Source: Ciona intestinalis
Lineage: Eukaryota; Chordata; Ascidiacea; Phlebobranchia; Cionidae
DNA: 64,000 nucleotides
Direction of reading: 5' to 3'
NCBI RefSeq assembly: GCF_000224145.3
Contig: NC_020175.2
Span: 4,344,363-4,408,362 of the forward strand
The first letter of the stretch is position 1. Each line of letters begins with the position of its first letter. Shown one piece after another: positions 30,224-51,659 of this stretch. The notes under the pieces were generated by a model. It had not been told where the DNA came from and did not search any database. It saw nothing but the letters and a program-made list of their open reading frames with translations. The position numbers and the translations under genes are program-made.

Positions 30224-32184
30224 GGTAATTGCAGCTAGGAGAAACTGCTGATCGTTGATTGGTCGATATGAGTTTATTTATAGATTAAACTTGAACCTTT
30301 TCTCCACAAGCACTTTCCTGCAGTTAGTTTCGTGGTTGAGTTAGAGTAGATCAACGTTTTATTTCCTTTTTTTATAAAACTTAGCAGGCCTAATATGGTT
30401 AATGCCTTTCCTAAGAACCTATTAAACCATCCGCATGAAAGCTTTCGTTGAATATATTGCTCGGATTCGTTTATTGTGTTTTCTTATTCGTCCTTTATGC
30501 ATATTTTTTAGACAGATATTAATTTTTAAAATGCCAATTATTTGGAAAAACACCTGCATTATGGTAAAAATGTTAGACAAATTTCATGAATTAATAAAGT
30601 CGAATACATCGCCGGTATTAGTTTAAAACGTGACGTCCTAATCCTAAGTGATTTTACATGTTTGCTGTATATTAAGGCATTTTGTTGTCAAGTGGTTTAT
30701 TTCCAAAGTTCGAATATTCTGTCGCGACTTCCAAACTTAAAACGAAACACTCCCGACCAAGTTTAAATATTCCATGAGTCAGTCTTAACTTTGTCGCAAG
30801 GGGTACCGTATGACGCGTACCTTCTATTCTGGGGAGATCGACCGTGCGAGTTAGCGGTCGGATTATTCCAGCTAACGCAAACAGTTGTAGCCAATGTGAC
30901 CTCGCATAGGACACAGGGCATTGTAGAAGTACTCGGCACCTGACTTGAAGTTAATGTAGGATGCACTGTAGACAAAAATGCGGTGTTTTTGCGACGAACG
31001 ACGATTCCCGGTTTGTTACACGGTAGACTTGACGCACGCTAGATAGCCAATACCATATATTGTTCTGGATTGACCAAAAGAATTTTAGGGGTGGCTGTTT
31101 TTCTGCTGCGTGTTTTGAAACCCGTATTTTTGGCAAAAAAGTTCATTAGTCCCACATTACTAAGACATGAACCTTCCTACATATTTGTGATTTGTTTCCT
31201 GTATAAAAAATGTAAATATAATTTATAACACCACCACCTTCGCGCTGCACAGTTTCGTTTTTTCGCCCCGAATCGATGTAACAAAAAACTAGACCGGAAT
31301 TTAATTGTCGCTTCCAGCACGAAATTGGTCACAGTCCACTTGCATTTACACGTCGAAAACATCCTCCGTCATCCAGCGCTGCGTATCAAAACTTAAAGGT
31401 ATAACCCTCTCAACAATCTTACGTTTTCCCTGCGTCCTGTTTAACCTACAACACCGCTTTAGTATTCTCACCCCGATTCAAACCTCCGGCAACAAGATCT
31501 CCCAACCTACTATTCGAACCGTTGTGAACTTAAATCAAGTCTCCGCTAAAACAATGGCTTTTCCGTTGTCAATCCATATGTACTACTTTTATTTTACTAT
31601 CCGTAGAAAGTAAATATAACTACCAGACGTCTCGGTCTGCCTTGTCGCGGTAGATTACATTGTATCCCAACCAAACAACTCCTGTTTATATTTTCACCAT
31701 TTCGCCCATTACCAAAGCCCCGATATAAACACGGTCCCATGCTATTTATTTTTAATTGCTACTTTCCATTAATTTCGATTAATCTGCTTTTTCCGTCTCT
31801 ATTTCAAACGCTTACGGTGCAAATGAAAGCCTTTTCCAAGCTTTTTAACTTTGAAGTTTTTTTTAGTAAACAGCATAAGCTTTCGGGTCAAAACGCCAAT
31901 GACACTAAACGCAAATTTCTTTGTAGGCACTCCCATACTTTACTACCAGCAATATGATATTGATACTTGTGGGTGGGGCGTCTAGTTTGCGCCAAACGAT
32001 ATAATGCTTTTCATTTAAACAGTTCATATTGGTCTTCTATTACAGAGCACCTACATAGTTTTGCGTACTTTTGTTTATAATACGTGACGTTGGTCTGTTT
32101 ATTTAAACCCAATTCCTGTCTTCATGCAGGTCTTTTTAGCGGGCTAAATTTATACTTACAATGTACAGCTATCGGTATATGCTA

Positions 32185-32320
32185 TAGGTTTTGATGAAAT
32201 AATCTATATTTTTATTCTTAATAGCAAACACAGAATATTTACAGAAATATATACTCGCATCCTCAATACTCTAAAAAAACGTGTTAATTGTACAAACACG
32301 ATTGGAAAATATGGAATAAT
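32185..32320 (-). mobile_element. MITE copy, degenerate
   Basis: TTTTTATTCTTAATAGCAAA, CACAGAATATTTACAG and GTACAAACACGATTGGAAAA resemble the reversed interior. The ends are lost. Confidence 0.4.
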
Positions 32321-33061
32321 GCGTTCTAACGGTAACGTTTTACCAAACACTGCTATTCAATGCAATACTTAAACGAGTATTTGGATTTGTGTTAAACCGA
32401 TAGACAGAACAGCGTTAGGTTTTCTAAAACTATCTCCTATGTTTAATCTGTAAGCCTAACGGTATCTTCGTAAAGCTGCAAGCAGTGTCAAGTTACTCTG
32501 ACATCGTATGCATCCTGCCTTGTGTGAGGATTAAGTCGTAACAGCAGCCCGCGTGCAGCTTTTTGGCATACGCCTATTATACTGGTGATTGATAATCTAA
32601 CTTGCACGGTATCCTCACAGTGTTGCATGTTTGGATTTTTGAGCAATTGAGACGCAGTATAGTGGTATAAAGCACGGGTCAGTGGTATGACGTATGACTG
32701 CTGAATATCTGTTCCCGCATCAAACGATTAAATGCCGCACCATTAGCAGCACGATTTTGCCCATTGAAAATTGGCAAAGGTTATATCAAACTCGAATTGG
32801 TGCACGTGAAATTTTAGAAGTGTTACTTCGGGCGTGGCGACCGCAAGCCGTCAAATTTGAACCTCGATAAATCGCTGGGTAAGATTATCGCTTCAGTTTC
32901 TAAGCGCCTGTTTTAAAAGGATTATTTCAAGACATCCACAGATCAGCGCCCGTGCCAAATTCATTTTTTCGCGGCACCTTCGGCCTCTCTTTTCCGCGAG
33001 CTTTTTTCCCAGCCCTGTGGTTTGTTTCTCTTTTCACGCGACCCATGAAATGGGAGGCCGA

Positions 33062-33069
33062 TATAAATA
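33062..33069 (+). promoter_or_regulatory. TATA box of the plus-strand ERG/FLI gene
   Basis: TATAAATA in a GC-richer context, about 220 bp upstream of the start codon. A start site around 33090-33100 would give a 5' UTR of about 200 nt. Confidence 0.6.
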
Positions 33070-33291
33070 GCTTCGTGGGTTCCCATACCCCACTTATTCA
33101 TTCCTACTCTCGCAAGACATACACTGCAACTGCAGCAATAGAAAAATCCAGTTTATCCGAATTTAAATCAAGTGCAAGCATATAGAGAGGACTTTTTGCT
33201 TAAATAAACGACAAATCTGATCACCATTGGAGATCGGGAAAAAACAACTCCGCCGGCCGGGAATAAGGACTTTGGAGCCCGCCGATTCGCC

Positions 33292-42964
<9,673 letters not shown>

Positions 42965-43549
42965 ACATACCATAGACAATATCTTCATGAGCTTCTCCAC
43001 ATACTTATTTTCTTGGTGTTTATTTAACGGTTAAACACAATACATTTAGTTACATAGTTCCAAATAACCTTCAGGCATCCTACGCACTGTGCAATTCAAA
43101 GTTCAGACTCGTATAGGTCTGTTCCTATTTAACTGCTACATATTGTAAATATTCTGCTTCAGCAGTCCCCTAAAGCACAATCATTATACGTCTTCAAGCG
43201 AGTTCTATGTAAGCTGTCTTTACATACTTTCTTCAATTATTGCGGTTACGTATTTATGCATTTTACAATGTCATTGCGACGTTGGTTTTCGCTTATTTTN
43301 ACAGTGCGGGCACTGCTAAAATACACATTTCGTTTTTTAACCCCGAAAATAATGTTATTTTCCCCCTAACAGCATAAGCGCGATTTTCCCGTACTGTCCA
43401 TTTAAAAAAAAATGGAAATCAGCTTCCATAATGACATATATTATAGTATGATAGATCATTTCATGTTTTTTGAACGGGCCTATACAAACTTCATACTTTT
43501 CTAGAATTGCGTCTTTTTACTGCTACGTTTTCTTCGCTTTTTAATTTTC

Positions 43550-43555
43550 AATAAA
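43550..43555 (+). terminator. Polyadenylation signal for the plus ERG/FLI gene
   Basis: AATAAA about 590 nt after the stop codon, followed by an A/T-rich stretch. Confidence 0.45.
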
Positions 43556-45837
43556 AAGACGAAAAATGCAAAAAAAATGTAATATCAATACTTCAACAAG
43601 GCAGTTCTATACCGATTCGCTCATGCATAACCGAGGTCAATGACGTAACAAACCGATAGATTGTTTTACAAGTCCATCGCTGTACAGTGAAACCTATTAC
43701 CTTCTCTTGTTGGTGATACATCTTGTATAGGGTATATGAGATAGCCGGAGACGCATAATCTGATAAATTGGTACAAGACTGTACAGTTGTTTGCATAGTT
43801 CTGGCACCTTTGCTCTGTTCCTTGACAAGGAAGTTACTGGTGTCGGTTTGCGGTGCTGATTGATGGCACGCCTGAACTGCTTTCGGGTGAAGAGCTGTAA
43901 CAATTAGGCCATCGCAGCCATAACCCCCAACCACATGAATTGCGCGTTTTCTCGCCCCATTTAAACCTCATCTCATATACCCTACTGCCACTTGGAAATA
44001 AGATTGACAGTTTCAACAGCAAGGTTTAAACCGTGACAGCAGCAGAAGAGAATGGTGTGAATTATTGCATCCAAAAATACTTGTTGAAAACAGAAATGGG
44101 CAACGTTTTTAGCACAAAATCAATTGTATTTGGTGGTTCCACGCCTTTTATCAACTGTCTGGGTTACAAATGGCAACTTTAGCGCTAATTGTTTTAAACG
44201 CTAAATATTTTCAAAAGTGTTGATTGCTGGTCGACCACATTGTCAACGCCCACAGCTTGTTTCTGAACCGAAGCTGCCACTTCTAGTTTATTACCAATCA
44301 TTACACAAACATGGTGTTCAATTCTATTTATGGGTGAGGTGCTTGTCGAGAACCTGGAACTCAGACCAGATTTGGCTCATTACAAATAGCATGCAGTTCA
44401 TTTGACCTTATATTTTGTGTGATATCAGTATTTTTCCCTTCAAGAAGTCGGTTGTAACTGGGGATCGAAAATGAAAAATGAGCAAGAAAATTAAACCCCT
44501 GTATTTTAGGAGCGGTCCAATTTAATGTTGGTTATCTTGCGGTAATTTTTGTTGTCCATATAAGGTACAGTTTCAATCCAGTAGCGTGACACGTGTGTTT
44601 TGGAAGTATAAATATTCGTAATTCGATTACAATCATTTGATCAAACTGGTACAATTGTTCAGGACGTGGGAAAATGTTATAGCTCGCCCAAGCTCTCGTT
44701 TTGAACTAGTGAGAATAGGCCTGCGTATATCAGTGTAATCTCACACACACTCGACGGCATGAAACAGCACGCTATTGATTATCAATGGCTGATTTTTGCT
44801 GTTTATTTTCGCGTGTACTCGACCGTTGGCGATAGGTTTCCGTTTAGGTGTCGGAAGTTCTGTTTTTCCCGTTGCTGGTGACACTGACTTGGTTTATGAA
44901 GCTTTTGCGGACTTGCTGAAAAGAATACGGTAGCTTGAACCGCAGTGTGAAGAGTGCGTTTAAGAAATCTGAAAAAAGATGTATTTCGGAGATCGTAATT
45001 GACGTGGACGTCGCGTGCTTAGATTATGACGCAACTATCGCGTGACCTGGAGTAAAATCGCGGCTTGCTCCTCCCGAACGTTCACGGGTCCAACCACCCG
45101 TATTATTGTGGTTCCGAGCCTTGAATCTCCACGATTCGAAAGCAAACCAGCCATGAAGTGATCTGTCAAAATATGTGTAACAATGTGACCAAACTGAGAG
45201 GCGCCTTGGGTCTGAGAATACGCTTGATTCAAAGGTCTAGAAAACAGTTCGCGTTACACGTTCTGGGGAAGCCAGAAGGCGGCAACTTCGACCGTTGGTC
45301 GTATTCATAACATGTAGATTATATAGGAAAGATTCACTGTTCGTTGAACCGCTTGCTTTGCCGCAAAGTGAGAGCTTGTTGGACTGTTTGTTCAGCGTGT
45401 GGTCGGTTTGTTCAACCTTGCAGCTGAAGACAAAACTGTCGTGGGCAAAAGATTTGCTTTGGCAGACGAGTTGGCTTCGAATTGTTGCTTGTCATTGGCG
45501 GGTCACTGCGTATGAGTTATTGGCGTCGCTGCTTATGTTCGATGAATATTTGGAAACTATAAACGGCCTCGGAAAAGTGGAAGCGGCCCAGACGACTCAA
45601 AACACGAACACGGATAAAAAACATCCTCATAATGTGAAAGTGCCTACCACACATTCCGGACATCGGGTAATGTAAAAAAATTTAAACCAAAACACAAAGT
45701 ATTATGGGTGGATATTAAGTGACAACAAAATTGATGTTTGTAAGAGGTTTCTATACCATTGTACTACCATAAATAACATATGTTTTAATATTCAATCAAA
45801 TAAGACCAGAGAAAAAATGTAAGGTTTTTAAACAAAA

Positions 45838-45997
45838 ATACAAATATATTATTTGTGTTTTAAACAATTAACAGCGGCCAATGGGAGTCGTGAGCATACA
45901 GTTTTTATATTTCTTTGGTTGTTATTTATTTAAAAGCAAATGCTGGGACCAGAGAAGGGTATGAAAAAGTGTCCCATCTGCCCCCACCTACTACCTA
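45838..45997 (+). mobile_element. MITE copy, 5'-truncated
   Basis: Begins at the GTGTTTTAAACAATTAACAG block and ends GTGTCCCATCTGCCCCCACC then TACTACC; the left inverted repeat is absent. Confidence 0.7.
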
Positions 45998-46143
45998 TGA
46001 AATATATTGCTAATATTTACCGTTATTTAGTATTCTAAAAAAGGTCGTATGCTATGTCTGAGTTATAAAACGTTTGGATAACATCGCATATTTTTGAAAG
46101 AATTTAGAAACACAGCAGATTTAGGAGAAACACTTTTGCGCCT

Positions 46144-46475
46144 GTAATGATTAAATCTGGAATCAACGTTTTCAACAAAGTGTGAGAATTCCTAAAAGGG
46201 CGTATTTCGCTCTCCAGAGAAAGAAGGAACCATGTTTTAGGCAAATTTTGTTCGCAACTTACAAAGATGGATTCTTGTTTCTTTTTTATCTTGAGTTTCA
46301 TTGCTTTTGTGATAATTAAATCGTCGAATCAACATTTTCGGCAGAGTGTTTTAAATTCCGGCGTCTTGCCCTCCTAAGAGAAAAAAAAACACGTTTTAGG
46401 CAACTTTGGATCTACATTCTAAACCAAGAAAGATAGATTTTTGTTTCTTTTTAATATTGGGTTTCTTGCTCGGAA
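46144..46475. repeat. Diverged tandem duplication, 165 bp period
   Basis: Two adjacent units starting at 46144 and 46309 share the ordered landmarks ATTAAATC, GAATCAAC, a TTTTAGGCAA block and TTTTTGTTTC/TCTTGTTTCTTTTTTAT. Unit identity is moderate. Confidence 0.6.
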
Positions 46476-46913
46476 TTTTGTGTTGGCTTTCAGTTGCAAG
46501 CTTGCATCTCAACTGGCGGTCATTAGTCTGTTTTGCTGGTATGGTTGGTCATTTGGTTTTGTGTTTCTGGTTTGTTTTTGAGCTTTTTACACGCTCATGT
46601 TTTGTTCTTGATTTGGTTTTGCACATTTTGATGTGCTTTGCGGGTTGCCGAGTTTGGCATTCGTTGTTGTTGATATTGTTGGGCTTTTATGCCACTCTGT
46701 ATTTCGGCCAGTGTTGGCGTTTGGTTTCTTATGTGTACTTTGGTTCTATTGAATTTATTATCTGTATAGTAAGTTTCTATAATTTTAATGGGGTAGACGA
46801 GGGCAATCTAGAATTTAGTTTCAGATACAGGTTGGGTGCGGCCGAAAATTTGATTACGTCAGCAGTGCTACATTTTTGGGATCCTCGTGTATTCATCAGG
46901 AATCTTTGACCTA

Positions 46914-47852
46914 ATGGAATCATTTAAAGGTGGGATTTACGTTACGATAATAAATATTTCGGGGGTAACTTGTTTTTGTCCAATGCAGAAAAATTGACTG
47001 GGTATATCCAGTCGTATATAGCCTTTTATGGCAAAGGGTTTGTTATTTGTGTGGGTTCAAATTATTAACACTTGTTTTCATACAGGAAGAAAGTAAAGGT
47101 AGAATTGTATCCGGGTCCTGCAGATGGAGAGGACGAAGAGGAGTGGATGGAACACCAGCTTCAACACCAGTACGGTACAAATTGTAGTACTGGTGAACGG
47201 TACCGTGAATTTATTACTAGCACGTTAGGGCTTTAGGGGGGAGTTCTCGAGCGTGGGCCAACTTTTTGTTGGTGAGAATAGCTGCACTTCGTGTGTATCA
47301 TTTTTGTCACTCGCTCGTCCCTTTACGCTTCGTATTTTTGTTGACTTACCACGAAGAGGCTCTCCATAAAAAAGTAAATTTGCGCAACAATGCTGGGTTT
47401 AGGGTTATTCTTTTAAGTAGGGCATAGCTCCAAATAACACTTTCTTGCAGGTTGCAAATGGTTTCATTCCCCCCCACATTAGGGATTAGATTTTCTTCTC
47501 TTTCTTTTTACAGGTTCTTATTTCTCTGCATAGTTATATTAGAATTGTTGCAGGCAGAATGTCAGTAGTGGTTAACCCAGCAGCGTTGCATAAACACAAC
47601 TACACAAATAATCCAAATTCAAACACACCAAAACACACAATTCCACTGCTAACTCGTCGGTACCTTGTCGTGGTGCAGTGGCTTTCAAACTAAAGCCGAC
47701 GATTTTTATATAAAATTATCCAGTATTAATGCAAGTTCTATTTTATAGGATCCCGAACCAATTCAAGCTGGGCGGATGAAAGAAGGAAGAATTATGAAGT
47801 TTATGAAATGTGTTTAAATTATTGCACAGTCATGTTTTTATTGTACTTTTAA
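46914..47852 (+). CDS. Small four-exon gene, 85 residues, function unknown
   Basis: Exons 46914-46929, 46989-47037, 47086-47174, 47749-47852, all with GT/AG ends and agreeing phases (1, 2, 1). The product starts MESFKEKLTGYIQSYIAFYG, continues with a basic GKGKKVKVELYPGP, an acidic DGEDEEEW, then EHQLQHQYGSRTNSSW, ADERRKNYEVYEMCLNYC and a hydrophobic end (TVMFLLYF). The first three introns-exons are very compact. The TAA stop overlaps AATAAA at 47851-47856, implying a minimal 3' UTR. No family recognised. The start is supported by an in-frame TGA upstream and only one ATG, but further 5' exons are possible. Four matched splice junctions make chance unlikely though not excluded. Confidence 0.6.
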
Positions 47853-47856
47853 TAAA
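47851..47856 (+). terminator. Polyadenylation signal overlapping a stop codon
   Basis: AATAAA overlaps the TAA of the small gene ending at 47852; GTTGGAAATC and T-rich sequence follow. Confidence 0.55.
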
Positions 47857-47927
47857 GCTTGTTGGAAATCTTTCATTGGGTTACTTTAGGGTTATGTATG
47901 GTAGAAGAAAGTACATTTAGAATGAGG

Positions 47928-48028
47928 TATATATGAGGGTGAGGGAAGGTGGGGCGTATTGTTTTGTACCACTATCCGAATATTAAATATGTGCTAAAAA
48001 TGTCCCGTTTTCCCCCACCCTTATATAA
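47928..48028 (+). mobile_element. Short MITE derivative
   Basis: Only about 100 bp: TATATGAGGGTGAGGGAAGG at the left and TCCCGTTTTCCCCCACCCTT then ATATA at the right. Terminal repeats are kept and most of the interior is lost. Confidence 0.65.
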
Positions 48029-48299
48029 CTGAAAACAAAATAATGTAAACGACAAAACGTAAATAAAGTTACGAGGTAAAGTGTTTGGAATGGTGGATTA
48101 AGAGAGCTAGGCTGCAAGTGTGTACAAAAGAGCACCAATGTAGAAGTGAAGGCCTATGAGGTTGTGTATTGAGTCTTTGGTTAAGTGGTTTTATTTTATA
48201 TGGGTATGGAATATGGGACAAGAGTTGGTTTAGGAATCTAAACATCAAATAAACAAAACATGGAAAGTAAACAACACATGGACCAGACAAAAAATAGAG

Positions 48300-50835
48300 A
48301 ATTACTATACTGATCGGCATATGTGTTCTTGGGCAAGACATTTAACGGACATTGCTCCATCCCAGCGGTGAGCGGTCACTAAAATTTAAAAAATCATGCA
48401 AAATTTAAAAAAAATATATAAAAATTTGGGCAAAAATAGAGAATTACGGTACCGGTCGGCATATGTGACCTTGGGCAAGACACTTAACGGGAATTACTCC
48501 AACTCAACGGTCACTAAAATAAAAAAATTCCTGCAAAGTTTTAAAAAAATATATAAATTAAAAAAAAATATAAATTTTTTTTTTTTTAAATACGGAATTA
48601 CTATACTGGTCGGCATATGTGTCTTTAGACAAGATATTTAACGGACATTGCTCCAACTCAACGGTCACTAAAATTAAAAAATTCAAGCAAAATTTTTAAA
48701 AATATATAAAAATTTAAAAAATTGAAAAAAATATAAATTTAAAAATATAATTTTTTTAAAAAAATACGGAATTACTATACTGGTCGGCATATGTGTCCTT
48801 GGGCAAGACACTTAACGGACATTGCTCCAACCCAACGGTTACTAAAATTAAAAAATTCCTGCAAAATTTTAAAAAAATATATAAATTAAAAAAAAAAAAA
48901 AATATAATTTTTTTAAAAAATACGGAATTACTATACTGGTCGGCATATGTGTCTTTAGACAAGATATTTAACGGACATTGCTCCAACTCAACGGTCACTA
49001 AAATTAAAAAAAATCATGAAAAATTTAAAAAAATTATATATAAATTTAAAAAAAAATATAATTTTTTAAAAAATACGGAATTACTATACTGGTCGGCATA
49101 TGTGTCCTTGGACAAGATACTTAACGGACATTGCTCCAACCCAGCGGTCACTAAAATTAAAAAAATCATGAAAAATTTAAAAAAATATATATAAATTTAA
49201 AAAAAAATATATAATTTTTACCAAAAAATACGGAATTACTATACTGGTCGGCATATGTGTCCTTGGGCAAGATACTTAACGGACATTGCTCCAACCCAAC
49301 GGTCACTAAAATTAAAAAATTCATGCAAAATTTTAAAAAGTATATAAAAATTTGGAAAAATTAGAGAAATACTATACCGGTCGACATATGTGTCCTTGGA
49401 CAAGACACTTAACGCACATTGCTCCAACCCAGCGGTCACTAAATTTAAAAAAATCATGAAAAATTTAAAAAAAAATATATAAATTTAAAAAAAATATATA
49501 ATTTTTACAAAAAAATACGGAAATACTATACTGGTCGGCATACGTGTCCTTGGGCAAGACACTTAACGGACATTGCTCCAACCCAGCGGTTACTAAAATT
49601 AAAAAATTCCTGCAAAATTTAAAAAAATATATAAATTTTTTTAAAAAATATAATTTTTTTTAAAAAAATACGGAATTACTATACTGGTCGGCATATGTGT
49701 CCTTGGGCAAGACACTTAACGGACATTGCTCCAACCGAACGGTCACTAAAATTTAAAAATTCCTGCAAAATTTTAAAAAAATATATAAAAATTTGGAAAA
49801 AAACAGAGAAATACGATACCGTTCGACATATGTGTCCTTGGACAAGATATTTAACGCACATTGCTCCAACCCAGCGGTCACTAAATTTTAAAAAATCATG
49901 AAAAATTTAAAAAAAATATATGAATTTAAAAAAAAATATAATTTTTACAAAAAAAATACGGAAATACTATACTGGTCGGCATATGTGTCCTTGGGCAAGA
50001 TATTTTACGGACATTGCTCCAACCCAGCGGTTACTAAAATTAAAAAATTCCTGCAAAATTTTAAAAAATATATAAATTTTTTTAAAAAATATAATTTTTT
50101 TTAAAAAAATACGGAATTACTATACTGGTCGGCATATGTGTCCTTGGGCAAGACACTTAACGGACATTGCTCCAACCGAACGGTCACTAAAATTTAAAAA
50201 TTCATGCAAAATTTTAAAAAAATATATAAATAAAAATTTGGTAAAAAATAATTTAAAAAATACGGAATTACTATACCGGTCGGCATATGTGTCCTTGGAC
50301 AAGATATTTAACGGACATTGCTCCAACCCAGCGGTCACTAAAATTAAAAAATTCATGCAAAATTTTTAAAAAAATATAATTTTTTTTAAAAAATATAATT
50401 TTTTTTAAAAAAAATAGGGAATTACTATACTGGTCGGCATATGTGTCCTTGGGCAAGACACTTAACGGACTTTGCTCCAACCCAACGGTTACTAAAATTA
50501 AAAAATTCCTGCAAAATTTTAAAAAAATATATAAATTTTTTTAAATAATATAATTTTTTTAAAAAAATACGGAATTACTATACTGGTCGGCATACGTGTC
50601 CTTGGGCAAGACACTTAACGGACATTGCTCCAACCGAACGGTCACTAAAATTTAAAAATTCGTGCAAAATTTTTTAAAGTATATAAAAATTTGGAAAAAA
50701 CAGAGAAATACTATACCGGTCAGCATATGTGTCCTTGGGCAAGACACTTAACGGACATTACTCCAACCCAGCGGTCACTAAAATAAAAAATTCATACAAA
50801 ATTAAAAAAATATATAAAAATTTGGACAAAATATG
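48300..50835 (-). repeat. Satellite-like tandem array, 17 units of about 150 bp, SINE-derived core
   Basis: The core TCGGCATATGTGTCCTTGGG, followed by CAAGACACTTAACGGACATT and GCTCCAACCCAGCGGTCACT, recurs 17 times, starting near 48308, 48449, 48606, 48779, 48936, 49089, 49242, 49377, 49531, 49684, 49820, 49973, 50127, 50275, 50433, 50583 and 50717. Cores of about 80 bp are conserved; spacers are almost pure A/T with variable A and T runs, which explains unit lengths of 134-173 bp. Units at 49377, 49820, 50275 and 50717 share a variant left flank (AATTTGGAAAAA type, ACTATACCGGTC), giving a three-unit period near 445 bp. The core equals the central domain of the dispersed SINE. The array sits between two oppositely oriented genes. 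Confidence 0.92.
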
Positions 50836-50839
50836 TAAA

Positions 50840-51659
50840 AAATTTGGGACAAATCATGAACAGAACATAGCTTTAAAAAAAATTGGGACAAGTAAGGCCA
50901 AACATGAACTCATTTTCTGTCGAAAAAGTTCATTTTAGAAATATAACAGACATTAAAAAATTTCCTTATGGTTTCCTGTTTTTATATAAAAGTCTTTTTT
51001 TCATATTTTTTTATTTTTGTAACGACCATATAGTAGAATCCAATATTGTGAAAAGTAAGAATACAAACTGCAGTGCATCGAATAAATTGAAGTAAAAGTT
51101 AATATTTCATTTAAAGAGAAATTAACAATATGATAAACTACATTGGAAGAAAATAAAACACATTTCAGTAATAGCATTTAGGTCTTACGAAGCAAAAATC
51201 TAATTTTTCTGCTATAGTACAAAGTAACTGGTTTCGTTGATTGAATAAATGGAATTATACAGTTAAGTTTTAACTTAAAAACTTTCTAATTTTACTAAAA
51301 ACTAATATACTTTGGCTCAAGAATTTGTCATAAAACTAGGGGCAAGAAAAAAATAGCAAATTATTTGAAGAAAAATTAAAGTTATAGTACTGTGGCAAAA
51401 GATGGGACACCTTTAGCACATAATATCTAAATATCCTGATCGTGTTTTAAACAGTTACTAACGTTCTATAGGAGTCGTGGGAGATATGGTTTATAATTCT
51501 TTTAAACTCTTTGTTTGCTACCAAATGGGGCGTGAAAATAGAATAAAAAGGCGTCCCATTCTCCCCCACCCCACTATCTTACAAATTATACCAGAAAAAA
51601 TTAAGTTATAAAGTTGAAGTTATGACAAAATAAGAAATGTTTTATCACAGTTTATGACA
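50840..51659. other. Spacer between array and hexosaminidase 3' end
   Basis: AT-rich unique sequence plus one full MITE at 51389-51580. No gene seen. Confidence 0.5.
51389..51580 (+). mobile_element. MITE copy
   Basis: TACTGTGGCAAAAGATGGGA at the left, GGCGTCCCATTCTCCCCCAC at the right, interior CCTGATCGTGTTTTAAACAG. Confidence 0.82.

Larger units (their letters stand above)
29710..33050. other. Spacer upstream of the plus-strand ERG/FLI gene
   Basis: No supported genes. A degenerate reverse MITE lies at about 32185-32320. A perfect palindromic NF-kB-type site lies at 30213-30223. The last few hundred bases before 33060 are richer in G and C and run into the promoter of the plus ERG/FLI gene. 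Confidence 0.4.
42965..46913. other. Spacer between the ERG/FLI gene and a small gene
   Basis: Begins with the ERG/FLI 3' UTR. One ambiguous base (n) is at 43300. A truncated MITE is at 45838-45997 and a diverged 165 bp tandem duplication at 46144-46475. Several 60-160 codon frames occur (43593-43934 minus, 45035-45232 minus, 45295-45675 plus, 46406-46909 plus) but none has a matched splice partner or recognised motif. Confidence 0.45.

Noticed and set aside
43300..43300. Ambiguous base n
   Set aside because: Assembly ambiguity in non-coding sequence; no biological meaning assigned.
43593..43934. 113-codon minus frame overlapping a 68-codon frame
   Set aside because: Two different frames look equally protein-like after a possible acceptor (gttacag at about 43897), so neither can be preferred. 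Left unannotated.
45035..45675. Minus 65-codon and plus 126-codon frames
   Set aside because: No splice partners, no recognised motif; could be chance in a GC-richer block.
46406..46909. 167-codon hydrophobic frame
   Set aside because: Begins with TTG rather than ATG, composition follows T/G-rich low-complexity DNA, and it overlaps a duplicated repeat. The real exon with ATG at 46914 is in another frame.
48396..50369. Many short frames in the tandem array on both strands
   Set aside because: They are the same repeat unit translated repeatedly with Lys/Asn runs from A-tracts; not genes.
48300..50835. CRISPR-like regular repeats
   Set aside because: Units are 150 bp with A/T-run spacers in an animal genome, and the cores are SINE-derived. 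Not a CRISPR array.
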